A stretch of DNA of 6,355 nucleotides from an uncultured Eubacteriales bacterium (GTDB taxonomy: Bacteria > Bacillota > Clostridia > Oscillospirales > Oscillospiraceae): contig CAKTJM010000110.1 in NCBI GenBank assembly GCA_934567745.1, positions 1 through 6,355 on the forward strand, given 5' to 3'. The notes beneath the pieces were generated by a model, which did no database searches, was not told the origin of the DNA, and was given only the letters and a program-made list of their open reading frames with translations. Positions 5,598-6,355 of this stretch are shown here, in pieces. Numbering within the stretch: the stretch's first letter is position 1; each line of letters starts with the position of its first letter. The translations under genes were made by a program, and so were the position numbers.

Positions 5598-6355
5598 ATG
5601 AAAGTCCTGGTCATCAACGCGGGGAGCTCCTCCCTGAAGTATCAGCTGCTCGATCCGGATACCCATCACGTCCTCGCCAAGGGCCTGTGCGAGCGCATCG
5701 GCATCGACGGCCACATCAAGCACACCCCCACCGGCGGCGACGTCTATGATGCCGACCGTTACATGCCCGATCACGAGGCCGCCATCAACCTCGTCCTCGA
5801 GGTCCTGACCCACAACCACTATGGCGTCATCAAGAGCATGAGCGAGATCGATGCCGTCGGTCACCGCGTCGTCCACGGCGGCGAGGAGTTCACCAAGTCC
5901 GTCATCATCGACCGCCAGGTCATGAAGGGCATCCGCGCCTGCATCCCGCTGGCCCCCCTCCACAACCCCGCCAATATCACCGGCATCGAGGCCTGCATGG
6001 ACGTCATGCCCAACACCCCCATGGTCGCCGTCTTCGACACCGCCTTCCATCAGACCATGCCCCCCAAGGCCTACATCTACGCCGTGCCTTATCGTTGGTA
6101 CACCGAGAACAAGGTCCGCCGCTACGGCTTCCACGGCACCTCTCACCAGTACGTCTCCCAGCGCGCCGCCGACATGATGGGCCGCCCCATCGAGGAGCTG
6201 CGCATCGCCACCTGCCACCTGGGCAACGGCGCCTCCACCTGCTCCGTCAAGTTCGGTAAGTCCATCGACACCTCCATGGGCTTCACCCCCCAGGACGGCC
6301 TGCCCATGGGCACCCGCGCCGGCGCCATCGACGCCGCCATCACCGAGTATATCGT
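5598..6355 (+). CDS. ackA: Acetate kinase, N-terminal part (3' end outside window)
   Basis: The open frame has 252 full codons from ATG 5598 and runs off the window; the family is usually about 400 residues. Acetate kinase interconverts acetyl phosphate + ADP and acetate + ATP in the cytosol, the ATP-yielding last step of acetate fermentation, usually paired with phosphotransacetylase. Visible motifs are VINAGSSSLKYQL (5-17, signature 1, Asn7), GHRVVHGG (88-95, substrate Arg90), PLAPLHNP (117-124), FDTAFHQTM (146-154, catalytic Asp147), YGFHGTSH (176-183, His179), HLGNGAS (207-213) and GLPMGTRAG (234-242, Arg240). These match the Methanosarcina enzyme's Arg91, Asp148, His180 and Arg241 with an offset of one. 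The start is supported by AAGGAG at 5581-5586. All active-site residues in the visible part are intact. Butyrate and propionate kinases share the fold, but the close motif match favours AckA. Confidence 0.96.
   Translation, partial: MKVLVINAGSSSLKYQLLDPDTHHVLAKGLCERIGIDGHIKHTPTGGDVYDADRYMPDHEAAINLVLEVLTHNHYGVIKSMSEIDAVGHRVVHGGEEFTKSVIIDRQVMKGIRACIPLAPLHNPANITGIEACMDVMPNTPMVAVFDTAFHQTMPPKAYIYAVPYRWYTENKVRRYGFHGTSHQYVSQRAADMMGRPIEELRIATCHLGNGASTCSVKFGKSIDTSMGFTPQDGLPMGTRAGAIDAAITEYI

Noticed and set aside
5307..6218. A 303-residue - strand frame over the start of ackA
   Set aside because: It crosses the divergent promoter and the tmcAL start and is a shadow of ackA.
1..6355. CRISPR array, integrase, transposase gene or prophage genes
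   Set aside because: No spaced direct repeats and no such proteins were found in any frame; the only mobile-element hint is the inverted repeat around the small RNA.

Overview
The window looks like chromosomal DNA of a GC-rich Gram-positive member of the Clostridia, possibly Oscillospiraceae-like. The grounds are a YlbM/TmcAL-type protein (a Firmicutes family), a clostridial-style IMP dehydrogenase C-terminus, the tail of an SLH (S-layer homology) surface protein, and strong purine-rich Shine-Dalgarno sites. The family-level placement is inference.

Layout, left to right. (1) The 3' end of an IMP dehydrogenase gene (guaB, + strand). (2) A short C-tract-rich, G-poor intergenic stretch. (3) A complete formate--tetrahydrofolate ligase gene (fhs, + strand), closed by a perfect 15-bp terminator hairpin. 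(4) A decayed, 5'-truncated surface-protein gene on the - strand. It has no start signals or signal peptide, an in-frame amber codon, and only half of an SLH repeat at its C-terminus. (5) A 231-bp AT-richer non-coding island (4003-4233). It carries a near-consensus sigma-A promoter, an RNA of about 90 nt with a predicted cloverleaf-like fold, a U-rich end, and a flanking 15-bp perfect inverted repeat. (6) tmcAL (- strand), the tRNA(Met) cytidine acetate ligase, whose stop codon lies in the loop of its own terminator hairpin. (7) A divergent promoter region. (8) The 5' two thirds of acetate kinase (ackA, + strand), running off the window.

The intact genes are housekeeping: guanine nucleotide synthesis (guaB), formate entry into the folate one-carbon pool (fhs), acetate/ATP interconversion (ackA), and acetate-dependent tRNA modification (tmcAL). 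tmcAL and ackA both act on acetate and ATP and sit head to head, which suggests a functional link.

The part I cannot explain from known families is the small RNA island between the surface-protein remnant and tmcAL. It is the best candidate for something undescribed. The claim rests on promoter, fold and terminator read by eye, not on any database match.
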